Positions 7,561 through 19,159 of a stretch of DNA of 64,000 nt are shown one piece after another. A model generated the notes under the pieces. That model was not told where the DNA came from. It did not search any database and worked only from the letters and a program-made list of their open reading frames with translations. The stretch is from Hydractinia symbiolongicarpus (lineage: Eukaryota; Cnidaria; Hydrozoa; Anthoathecata; Hydractiniidae). Within the stretch, counting starts at the first letter, position 1. Each line of letters opens with the position of its first letter. The DNA lies in NCBI RefSeq assembly GCF_029227915.1, contig NC_079877.1, positions 8,248,001 to 8,312,000 on the forward strand. Direction: 5' to 3'. Both the position numbers and the translations under genes were made by a program.

Positions 7561-10500
7561 ACACAGCGATTACACTGGGCGCTGTGGTAGCGCTTCATCT
7601 AAAAGTTTAGATAAATAAGTCATTCTTTACTGTGGGACCAATCCTAGCCGTTATCGCGCGCTGAAGAAATAGTGACAGTTTCAAAAACTACATTTCGATG
7701 AATTTCTAACGGTGTCAGTCCGTTTGAGTTACAACAGTTGGGTCACATATTCGTACCAACATGTATTTAGGAATATTTTTCTAATATTACTAGGTTGCAT
7801 CACTTTTAACAGTGAAACGATTGACTGTGGGACTTAATTGAACTAACTTTGGGCTGTGACCTGATAAATGTGATAAATGAGACAATTGGCGTCCAAGAAA
7901 TAACATTCTTCTTAATTTGACATGATTGCCGCAACTCAGCGATTACACTGGGCACTGTGGTAGCACTTCATTTAAAAATTGAGATAAAAAAGTTATTCTT
8001 TACTGTGGGACCAATCCTAGCCGTTATCGCGCGCTGATCAAACAGCGACAGGTCCAAAAACTAAATTTCATTGACTTTCTAACCGTGTCAGTCCGTTTGA
8101 TTTACAACGGTTGGGTCACATATTCGTATTAACATTTCTGATTATGCTTGGTTGCATTGCTTTTAACAGTGAAACGATTGACTGTGGAACTTAATTAAAC
8201 TAACTTTGGACTGTGACCTGATAAATGTGACAAATGACACAATTGGACCTAAAGAAATAACATTCTTCTAAATTTGACATGATTGCCCCAACTCAACGAT
8301 TACACTGGACACTGTGGCAGCACTTCATTTAAAGATTTAGATAAAAAGTCATTCTTTACTTTGGGACCAATCCTAGCCCTTATCGCGCGCTGATGAAACA
8401 GCGGCACGTGTCAAAACTGAATTTCATTGACTTTCTAACGGTGTCAGTCCGTTTGAGTTACAACGGTTGGGTCACATAATCGATCTAACATGTATTTAGC
8501 GATAGCTTTCTGATATTACTAGGTTGCATCACTTTTAACAGTGAAACGATTGACTGTGGGACTTAATTGAATTAACTTTGGATTGTGACCTGATAAAAGT
8601 GATAAATGACACAATTGGACCACAAGAAATAGCATTCTTCTTAATTTGACGTGATTGCCGAAACTCAGCGATTGCATTGGGCGCTGTGGTAGCGCTTCAT
8701 TTAAAAATTAAGAAAAGAAAGTCATTTTTTACTGTGGGACCAACCCTAGCCGTTAGCACGCCCTGAAGAAATAGAGACAGTTTTAAATACTACATTTCAC
8801 TGACTTTCTACCGGTGTCAGTCCGTTTGAGTTACAACGGTTGGGTCACATATTCGTACCAACATGTATTTAGGAATATTTTTCTAATATTACTAGGTTGC
8901 ATCCCTTATAACAGTGAAACGATTGACTGTGGGACTTAACTGAACTAACTTTTGACTGTGACCTAATAAATGTAATAAATAATACAATTAAAGTCCAAGA
9001 AAAAACATTCTTCTTAATTTGCCATGATTGCCGGAACTCAGCGATTGCACTTGGTGCTGTGGTAGCGCTTCATTTAAAAATTTAAAGAAATAAGTCATTT
9101 TTTACCGTGGGACCAATTCTAGCCGTTATCGCGCGCTGAAGAACTACTGACAGTTTCAAGAACTACATTTCAATGAATTTCTAACGGTATCAGTCCGTTT
9201 GAAATACAACGGTTGCGTCACATATTCGTCCCCACATGTATTTGGGGAGGTTTTCTGATTTTACTAGGTTGTAACGCTTTTAACAGTGAAACGATTGACT
9301 GTGGCGCTCAAATGAACTGATTTTGGACTGTGACCTTATTAATGTGATAAATGAGCCAATTCGACTCCCACAAATAACATTCCTCCTAATTTGACATGAT
9401 TGCTGTTATTCAACGATTACAATGGGAGCTGTGGTAGCTCTTCATTTAAAAATTTACATAAATAAGTCATTTTTACTGTGGGACCAATCCTGGCCGTTAG
9501 CACGCGCTGAATAAATAGGAACAGTTTCAAAGACTACACATCATTGACTTTCTAGCTGTATCAATCCGTTTGAGTTACAACAGTTGCGTCACATATTCGT
9601 ACCAACATGTATTTAGCAATATTTTTCCGCTATTACTAGGTTGCATTGCTTTTAACAGTGAAACGACTGACTGTGGGACTTAACTGAACTGATTTTGGAC
9701 TGTGACCTTATAAATGTGATAAGTGAGACAATTGGACTCCAAGAAATAACATTTTTCTTAGATTGACATGATTGCCGAAACTCAGCGATTACACTGGGCG
9801 CTGGGGTAGAGCTTCATTTAAAAAAGAAGAAAAGAAAGTCATTTTTTACTGTGGGACCAATTCTAGCCGTTAGAGCGCTGAAGTAATAGCGACAGTTTCA
9901 AAATCTACATTTCACTGACATTCTAACGGTATCCATTCGCTTCAGTTACAACGGTTGCGTCACATATTTGTACCAACTTGTATTTAGCGATAGTTTTCTG
10001 ATGTTACTAGGTTGCATCGCTTTTAACAGTGAAACAATTGACTGTGGGACTTAATTGAACTAAATTTGGACTGTCACCTTATATATGTTATAAGTGAGCC
10101 AACTGGACTCTAAGAAACAACATTCTTCTTAATTTGACATGATTACCGGAACTCAGCGATTACACTGGGTGCTGTGGCAGCGCTTCATTTAAAAATTTAA
10201 ATAAACAAGTCATTTTTTACCGTGGGACCAATCCTAGCCGTTATCGCGTGCTGAAGAAATAGTGACAGTTTCAAAAACTACATTTCAATGAATTTCTAAC
10301 GGTGTCAGTCCGTTTGAGTTACAACAGTTGGGTCACATATTCGCACCAACATGTATTTAGGAATATTTTTCTAATATTACTAGGTTGCATCCCTTTTAAC
10401 AGTAAAACGATTGACTGTGGGACTTAATTGAATTAACTTTGGATTGTGACCTGATAAAAGTGATAAATGACACAATTGGACCACAAGAAATAACATTCTT

Positions 10501-11577
10501 CTTAATTTGACGTGATTGCCGGAACTCAGCCATTGCATTGGGCGCTGTGGTAGCGCTTCATTTAAAAATTAAGAAAAGAAAGTCATTTTTTACTGTGGGA
10601 CCAACCCTAGCCGTTAGCACGCGCTGAAGAAATAGAGACAGTTTTAAATACTACATTTCACTGACTTTCTACCGGTGTCAGTCCCTTTGAGTTACAACGG
10701 TTGGGTCACATATTCGTACCAACAAGTATTTAGGAATATTTTTCTAATATTACTAGGTTGCATCCCTTATAACAGTGAAACGATTGACTGTGGGACTTAA
10801 TTGAACTAACTTTTGACTGTGACCTAATAAATGTGATTAATAAAACAATTAAAGTCCAAGAAAATATTACTAGGTTGCATCCCTTATAACAGTGAAACGA
10901 TTGACTGTGGGACTTAATTGAACTAACTTTTGACTGTGACCTAATAAATTTGATAAATAAAACAATTAAAGTCCAAGAAAAAACATTCTTCTTAATTTGC
11001 CATGATTGGCGCAACTCAGCGATTACACTGGGCACTGGGGTAGCACTTCATTTAAAAATTTAGATAAAAAAGTAATTCTTTATTGTGGGACCAATCCTTG
11101 CCGTTATCGCGCGCTGATGAAACAGCAACAGGTGCAAAATATAAATTTCATTGACTTTCTAACGGTGTCAGTCCGTTTGAGTTACAACGGTTGGGTCACA
11201 TAATCGTACTAACATGTATTTAGCGATATTTCTTTGATATTACTAAGTTGCATCGCTTTTAACAGTGAAACAATTGACTGTGGGACTTAATTGAACTAAA
11301 TTTGGACTGTCACCTTATATATGTGATAAGTGAGCCAACTGGACTCCAAGAAACAACATTCTTCTTAATTTGACATGATTACCGGAACTCAGCGATTACA
11401 CTGGGTGCTGTGGCAGCGCTTCATTTAAAAATTTAAATAAACAAGTCATTTTTTACCGTGGGACCAATCCTAGCCGTTATCGCGTGCTGAAGAAATAGTG
11501 ACAGTTTCAAAAACTACATTTCAATGAATTTCTAACGGTGTCAGTCCGTTTGAGTTACAACGGTTGGGTCACAAATT
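7561..11577 (+). repeat. Divergent satellite segment next to LINE copy 2
   Basis: Ten to eleven monomers that differ from each other more than those further right, with several private small deletions: for example, 16 bp are missing near 8131 (after TATTAACAT) and CGCCCTG replaces CGCGCTG at 8759. A five-monomer relationship (offset 1,861 bp) links 8569-9000 with 10430-10860. Lower homogeneity suggests an older part or an edge of the array. Confidence 0.75.
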
Positions 11578-12360
11578 CGCAGTAACATGTATTTAGCGAT
11601 AGCTTTCTGATATTACTAGGTTGCATCACTTTTAACAGTGAAACGATTGACTGTGGGACTTAATTGAATTAACTTTGGATTGTGACCTGATAAAAGTGAT
11701 AAATGACACAATTGGACCACAAGAAATAACATTCTTCTTAATTTGACGTGATTGCCGGAACTCAGCCATTGCATTGGGCGCTGTGGTAGCGCTTTATTTA
11801 AAAATTAAGAAAAGAAAGTCATTTTTTACTGCGGGAACAACCCTAGCGCTGAAGAAATAGAGACAGTTTTAAATACTACATTTCACTGACTTTCTACCGG
11901 TGTCAGTTCGTTTGAGGTACAACGGTTGGGTCACATATTCGTACCAACATGTATTTAGGAATATTTTTCTAATATTACTAGGTTGCATCCCTTATAACAG
12001 TGAAACGATTGACTGTGGGACTTAATTGAACTAACTTTCGACTGTGACCTAATAAATGTGATAAATAAAACAATTAAAGTCCAAGAAAAAACATTCTTCT
12101 TAATTTGCCATGATTGGCGCAACTCAGCGATTACACTGGGCACTGGGGTAGCACTTCATTTAAAAATTTAGATAAAAAAGTAATTCTTTATTGTGGGACC
12201 AATCCTAGCCGTTATCGCGCGCTGATGAAACAGCGACAGGTGCAAAATATAAATTTCATTGACTTTCTAACGGTGTCAGTCCGTTTGAGTTACAACGGTT
12301 GGGTCACATAATCGTACTAACATGTATTTAGCGATATTTCTTTGATATTACTAGGTTGCA
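10011..12360 (+). repeat. 1,236-bp period mosaic tandem duplication
   Basis: Sequence from 10011 recurs from 11247 (for example the GGGTGCTGTGGCAGCGC word at 10167 and 11403). The period equals three monomers plus the 117 bp of the partial duplication in the first copy. The match is interrupted near 10343-10430, where the second copy switches to another monomer variant, so this is a mosaic. Confidence 0.65.
10748..10981 (+). repeat. 117-bp partial-monomer tandem duplication
   Basis: The piece from TATTACTAGGTTGCATCCC to AAAGTCCAAGAAAA occurs twice in direct succession (10748-10864 and 10865-10981). It breaks the monomer register, giving one monomer of about 490 bp. The equivalent place in the next duplicate (near 11973) has a single copy. 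Confidence 0.88.
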
Positions 12361-12486
12361 TCCCTTTTAACAGTGACACGATATACTGTGGGACCTAATT
12401 GAACTAACTTTGGACTGTGACCTGATAAATGTGACAAATGACACAATTGGACCTCAAGAAATAACATTCTTCTTAATTTGACGTGA

Positions 12487-12860
12487 TTGCCGGAACTCAG
12501 CGATTGCATTGGGTGCTGTGGTATCGCTTCATTTAAAAATTAAGAAAAGAATGTCATTTTTTACTGTGGGACCAATCCTAGCTGTTAGCGCGCGCTGAAG
12601 GGATAGAGACAGTTTCAAATACTACATTTCACTGACTCTCTACTGGTGGCAGTCCGCTTGAGTTACAACGGTTGGGTCACATATTTGTACCAACATGTAT
12701 TTAGGAATATTTTATCTAATATTACTAGGTTACATCCCTTTTAACAGTGAAACGATTGGCTGTGGGACTTAATTGAAATAACTTTGGACTGTGACCTAAT
12801 AAATGTGATAAATGAGACAATTGGCGTCCAAGAAATAACATTCTTCTTAATTTGACATGA
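12487..12860 (+). repeat. Reference B-type satellite monomer
   Basis: 374 bp. B-type monomers are recognised by GCGATTGCA(C/T)TGGG at the start and GCGCGCTGAAG(A/G)(A/G)(A/G)TAGAGA followed by GTTTCAA in the first half. Many B monomers also carry CTCTGGGACGAATCC instead of CTGTGGGACCAATCC. B monomers usually alternate with A monomers. Confidence 0.8.
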
Positions 12861-13233
12861 TTGCCGCAACTCAGCGATTACACTGGGCACTGTGGTAGCA
12901 CTTCATTTAAAAATTTAGATAAAAAAGACATTATTTACTGTGGGACCAATCCTAGCCGTTATCGCGCGCTGATCAAACAGCGACAGGTGCAAAAACTAAA
13001 TTTCATTGACTTTATAACCGTGTCAGTCCGTTTGAGTTACAACGGTTGGGTCACATAATCGTACTAACATGTATTTAGCGATACTTTTCTGATTATGCTA
13101 GGTTGCATCGCTTTTAACAGTGAAACGATTGACTGTGGGACTTAATTGAACTAACTTTAGACTGTGACCTGATAAATGTGACAAATGACACAATTGGACC
13201 TCAAGAAATAACATTCTTCTTAATTTGACATGA
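12861..13233 (+). repeat. Reference A-type satellite monomer
   Basis: 373 bp. A-type monomers are recognised by GGGCACTG(T/G)GGTAGCAC, GCGCGCTGAT(G/C)AAACAGCGAC and AGGTGCAAAA. The two CpG of the B-type GGGCGCTGTGGTAGCGC are both CpA here. A second A monomer follows directly (13234-13606), so A/B alternation is not strict. Confidence 0.8.
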
Positions 13234-14713
13234 TTGCCGCAACTCAGCGATTACACTGGGCACTGTGGTAGCACTTCATTTAAAAATTTAGATAAAAAAG
13301 TCATTCTTTACTGTGGGACCAATCCTAGCCGTTATCGCGCGCTGATCAAACAGCGACAGGTGCAAAAACTAAATTTCATTGACTTTCTAACCGTGTCAGT
13401 CCGTTTGATTTACAACGGTTGGGTCACATATTCGTATTAACATGTATTTAGCGATACTTTTCTGATTATGCTAGGTTGCATTGCTTTTAACAGTGAAACG
13501 ATTGACTGTGGGACTTAATTGAACTAACTTTGGACTGTGACCTGATAAATGTGACAAATGACACAATTGGACCTAAAGAAATAACATTCTTCTAAATTTG
13601 ACATGATTGCCGCAACTCAACGATTACACTGGACACTGTGGCAGCACTTCATTTAAAGATTTAGATAAAAAGTCATTCTTTACTTTGGGACCAATCCTAG
13701 CCGTTATTGCGCGCTGATGAAACAGCGACACGTGTCAAAAGTGAATTTCATTGACTTTCTAACGGTGTCAGTCCGTTTGAGTTACAACGGTTGGGTCACA
13801 TAATCGCAGTAACATGTATTTAGCGATAGCTTTCTGATATTACTAGGTTGCATCACTTTTAACAGTGAAACGATTGACTGTGGGACTTAATTGAATTAAC
13901 TTTGGATTGTGACCTGATAAAAGTGATAAATGACACAATTGGACCACAAGATATAACATTCTTCTTAATTTGACGTGATTGCCGGAACTCAGCCATTGCA
14001 TTGGGCGCTGTGGTAGCGCTTTATTTAAAAATTAAGAAAAGAAAGTCATTTTTTACTGTGGGAACAACCCTAGCGCTGAAGAAATAGAGACAGTTTTAAA
14101 TATTACATTTCACTGACTTTCTACCGGTGTCAGTTCGTTTGAGGTACAACGGTTGGGTCACATATTCGTACCAACATGTATTTAGGAATATTTTTCTAAT
14201 ATTACTAGGTTGCATCCCTTATAACAGTGAAACGATTGACTGTGGGACTTAATTGAACTAACTTTCGACTGTGACCTAATAAATGTGATAAATAAAACAA
14301 TTAAAGTCCAAGAAAAAACATTCTTCTTAATTTGCCATGATTGGCGCAACTCAGCGATTACACTGGGCACTGGGGTAGCACTTCATTTAAAAATTTAGAT
14401 AAAAAAGTAATTCTTTATTGTGGGACCAATCCTAGCCGTTATCGCGCGCTGATGAAACAGCGACAGGTGCAAAATATAAATTTCATTGACTTTCTAACGG
14501 TGTCAGTCCGTTTGAGTTACAACGGTTGGGTCACATAATCGTACTAACATGTATTTAGCGATATTTCTTTGATATTACTAGGTTGCATCCCTTTTAACAG
14601 TGACACGATATACTGTGGGACCTAATTGAACTAACTTTGGACTGTGACCTGATAAATGTGACAAATGACACAATTGGACCTCAAGAAATAACATTCTTCT
14701 TAATTTGACGTGA

Positions 14714-16207
14714 TTGCCGGAACTCAGCGATTGCATTGGGTGCTGTGGTATCGCTTCATTTAAAAATTAAGAAAAGAATGTCATTTTTTACTGTGGGACC
14801 AATCCTAGCTGTTAGCGCGCGCTGAAGGGATAGAGACAGTTTCAAATACTACATTTCACTGACTCTCTACTGGTGGCAGTCCGTTTGAGTTACAACGGTT
14901 GGGTCACATATTTGTACCAACATGTATTTAGGAATATTTTATCTAATATTACTAGGTTACATCCCTTTTAACAGTGAAACGATTGGCTGTGGGACTTAAT
15001 TGAAATAACTTTGGACTGTGACCTAATAAATCTGATAAATGAGACAATTGGCGTCCAAGAAATAACATTCTTCTTAATTTGACATGATTGCCGCAACTCA
15101 GCGATTACACTGGGCACTGTGGTAGCACTTCATTTAAAAATTTAGATAAAAAAGACATTATTTACTGTGGGACCAATCCTAGCCGTTATCGCGCGCTGAT
15201 CAAACAGCGACAGGTGCAAAAACTAAATTTCATTGACTTTATAACCGTGTCAGTCCGTTTGAGTTACAACGGTTGGGTCACATAATCGTACTAACATGTA
15301 TTTAGCGATACTTTTCTGATTATGCTAGGTTGCATCGCTTTTAACAGTGAAACGATTGACTGTGGGACTTAATTGAACTAACTTTAGACTGTGACCTGAT
15401 AAATGTGACAAACGACACAATTGGACCTCAAGAAATAACATTCTTCTTAATTTGACGTGATTGCCGGAACTCAGCGATTGCACTGGGCGCTGTGGTATCG
15501 CTTCATTTAAAAATTAAGAAAAGAATGTCATTTTTTACTGTGGGACCAATCCTAGCCGTTAGCGCGCGCTGAAGAGATAGAGACAGTTTCAAATACTACA
15601 TTTCACTGACTCTCTACTGGTGGCAGTCCGTTTGAGTTACAACGGTTGGGTCACATATTTGTACCAACATGTATTTAGGAATATTTTATCTAATATTACT
15701 AGGTTGCATCCCTTTTAACAGTGAAACGATTGACTGTGGGACTTAATTGAAATAACTTTGGACTGTGACCTAATAAATGTAATAAATGAGACAATTGGCG
15801 TCCAAGAAATAACATTCTTCTTAATTTGACATGATTGCCGCAACTCAGCGATTACACTGGGCACTGTGGTAGCACTTCATTTAAAAATTTAGATAAAAAA
15901 GACATTATTTACTGTGGGACCAATCCTAGCCGTTATCGCGCGCTGATCAAACAGCGACAGGTGCAAAAACTAAATTTCATTGTCTTTATAACCGTGTCAG
16001 TCCGTTTGAGTTACAACGGTTGGGTCACATAATCGTACTAACATGTATTTAGCGATACTTTTCTGATTATGCTAGGTTGCATCGCTTTTAACAGTGAAAC
16101 GATTGACTGTGGGACGTAATTGAACTAACTTTAGACTGTGACCTGATAAATGTGACAAATGACACAATTGGACCACAAGAAATATCATTCCTCTTAATTT
16201 GACGTGA
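14714..16207 (+). repeat. Two B-A dimers of 747 bp
   Basis: B-A dimers at 14714-15460 and 15461-16207 are near-identical and show the basic 747-bp higher-order unit, which recurs at about 39-40.6 kb and 46-47.5 kb. Confidence 0.85.
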
Positions 16208-16436
16208 TTGCCCGAACTCAGCGATTGCACTGGGCGCTGTGGTAACGCTTCATTTAAAAATTTAGATAAATAAGTCATTCTTTACTCTGGGACGAATCTT
16301 AGCCGTAATTGCGCGCTGAAGAAGTAGAGAAAGTTTCAAGAACTACATTTCAATGAATTTCTAACGGTATTAGTCCGTTTGAGTTACAACAGTTGGGTCA
16401 CATATTCGTCCCCACATGTATTTAGCGATATTTTTT

Positions 16437-19159
16437 TGATATTACTAGGTTGCATCCCTTTTAACAGTGACACGATATACTGTGGGACTTAATTGAACTA
16501 ACTTTGGACTGTGACCTGATAATTGTGATAAATGAGACAATTGGACCACAAGAAATATCATTTGTCTTAATTTGACGTGATTGCCGGAACTCAGCGATTG
16601 CACTGGGCGCTGTGGTTGCGCTTCATTTAAAAATTTAGATAAATAAGTCATTCTTTACTCTGGGACGAATCCTAGCTGTAATCGCGCGCTGAAGAAGTAG
16701 AGAAAGTTTCAAGAACTACATTTCAATGAATTTCTAGCTGTATCAATCCGTTTGAGTTACAACAGTTGCGTCACATATTCGTACCAACATGTATTTAGCA
16801 ATATTTTTCCGCTATTACTAGGTTGCATTGCTTTTAACAGTGAAACGACTGACTGTGGGACTTAACTAAACTGATTTTGGACTATGACCTTATAAATGTG
16901 ATAAGTGAGGCAATTGGACTCCAAGAAATAACATTCTTCTTAAATTGACATGGTTGCCGAAACTCAGCGATTACACTGGGCGCTATGGTAGCGCGCTTCA
17001 TTTAAAAAAGAAGAAAAGAAAGTCATTTTTTACTGTAGGACCAATCCTAGCCGTTAGCGCGCGCTGAAGTAATAGCGACAGTTTCAAAAACTACATTTCA
17101 TTGATATTCTAACGGTGTCAGTCCGTTTGAGTTACAACGGTTGGGTCACATATTCGTACCAACATGTATTTAGGAATATTTTTCTAATATTACTAGGTTG
17201 CATCCCTTATAACAGTGAAACGATTGACTGTGGGACTTAATTGAACTAACTTTTGACTGTGACCTAATAAATGTGATAAATAAAACAATTAAAGTCCAAG
17301 AAAAAACATTCTACTTAATTTGCCATGATTGGCGCTACTCAGCGATTACACTGGGCACTGGGGTAGCACTTCATTTAAAAATTTAGATAAAAAAGTAATT
17401 CTTTAATGTGGGACCAATCCTAGCCGTTATCGCGCGCTGATGAAACAGCGACATGTGCAAAATATAAATTTCATTGACTTTCTAACGGTGTCAGTCCGTT
17501 TAAGTTACAACGGTTGGGTCACATAATCGTACTAACATGTATTTAACGATACTTTTCTGATTATGCTAGGTTGCATCGCTTTTAACAGTGAAACGATTGA
17601 CTGTGGGACTTAATTGAACTAACTTTAGACTGTGACCTGATAAATGTGACAAATGACACAATTGGACCGCAAGAAATAACATTCTTCTTAATTTGACGTG
17701 ATTGCCGGAACTCAGCGATTGCACTGGGCGCTGTGGTATCGCTTCATTTAAAAATTAAGAAAAGAATGTCATTTTTCACTGTGGGGCCAATCCTAGCCGT
17801 TAGCGCGCGCTGAAGAGATAGAGACAGTTTCAAATACTACATTTCACTGACTCTCTACTGGTGGCAGTCCGTTTGAGTTACAACGGTTGGGTCACATATT
17901 TGTACCAACATGTATTTAGGAATATTTTATCTAATATTACTAGGTTGCATCCCTTTTAACAGTGAAACGATATACTGTGGGACTTAATTGAACTAACTTT
18001 GGACTGTGACCTGATAAATGTGATAAATGAGACAATTGGACCACAAGAAATATCATTTGTCTTAATTTGACGTGATTGCCGGAACTCAGCGATTGCACTG
18101 GGCGCTGTGGTTGCGCTTCATTTAAAAATTTAGATAAATAAGTCATTCTTTACTCTGGGACGAATCCTAGCTGTAATCGCGCGCTGAAGAAGTAGAGAAA
18201 GTTTCAAGAACTACATTTCAATGAATTTCTAGCTGTATCAATCCGTTCGTGTTACAACAGTTGCGTCACATATTCGTACCAACATGTATTTAGCAATATT
18301 TTTCCGCTATTACTAGGTTGCATTGCTTTTAACAGTGAAACGACTGACTGTGGGACTTAACTAAACTGATTTTGGACTATGACCTTATAAATGTGATAAG
18401 TGAGGCAATTGGACTCCAAGAAATAACATTCTTCTTAAATTGACATGGTTGCCGAAACTCAGCGATTACACTGGGCGCTATGGTAGCGCGCTTCATTTAA
18501 AAAAGAAGAAAAGAAAGTCATTTTTTACTGTAGGACCAATCCTAGCCGTTAGCGCGCGCTGAAGTAATAGCGACAGTTTCAAAAACTACATTTCATTGAT
18601 ATTCTAACGGTGTCAGTCCGTTTGAGTTACAACGGTTGGGTCACATATTCGTACCAACATGTATTTAGGAATATTTTTCTAATACTACTAGGTTGCATCC
18701 CTTATAACAGTGAAACGATTGACTGTGGGACTTAATTGAACTAACTTTTGACTGTGACCTAATAAATGTGATAAATAAAACAATTAAAGTCCAAGAAAAA
18801 ACATTCTACTTAATTTGCCATGATTGGCGCAACTCAGCGATTACACTGGGCACTGGGGTAGCACTTCATTTAAAAATTTAGATAAAAAAGTAATTCTTTA
18901 ATGTGGGACCAATCCTAGCCGTTATCGCGCGCTGATGAAACAGCGACATGTGCAAAATATAAATTTCATTGACTTTCTAACGGTGTCAGTCCGTTTAAGT
19001 TACAACGGTTGGGTCACATAATCGTACTAACATGTATTTAGCGATACTTTTCTGATTATGCTAGGTTGCATCGCTTTTAACAGTGAAACGATTGACTGTG
19101 GGACTTAATTGAACTAACTTTAGACTGTGACCTGATAAATGTGACAAATGACACAATTG
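16437..19159 (+). repeat. 1,495-bp period tandem duplication (four monomers)
   Basis: 16437-17664 recurs at 17932-19159 with very few visible changes (for example AACGAT versus GCGATAC near 17545). The remaining 267 bp of the first unit (17665-17931) are a different B variant. The left breakpoint falls at the ATTACTAGGTTGCAT word. Confidence 0.83.

Larger units (their letters stand above)
11578..15455 (+). repeat. 2,227-bp higher-order tandem duplication (six monomers)
   Basis: Segment 11578-13228 recurs at 13805-15455 with very few differences. Shared private markers include the 10-11 bp deletion giving CCCTAGCGCTGAAG (near 11850 and 14070) and the TGGTGGCAGTCCG variant. The two extra A-type monomers at 13229-13804 belong to the first unit. 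Confidence 0.85.

Noticed and set aside
7749-7765. CENP-B-box-like ATTCGTACCAACATGTA in many monomers
   Set aside because: It matches the TTCG and the spaced A of the CENP-B consensus but lacks the CGGG half, which is essential. Not called.
12400-12440. Nuclear-receptor half-sites (TGACCT in CTGTGACCT; GGGTCA in GTTGGGTCAC) in each monomer
   Set aside because: Six-base words are expected by chance, and the roughly 95-bp spacing does not form a known paired site. TGACCT is not kept in all variants.
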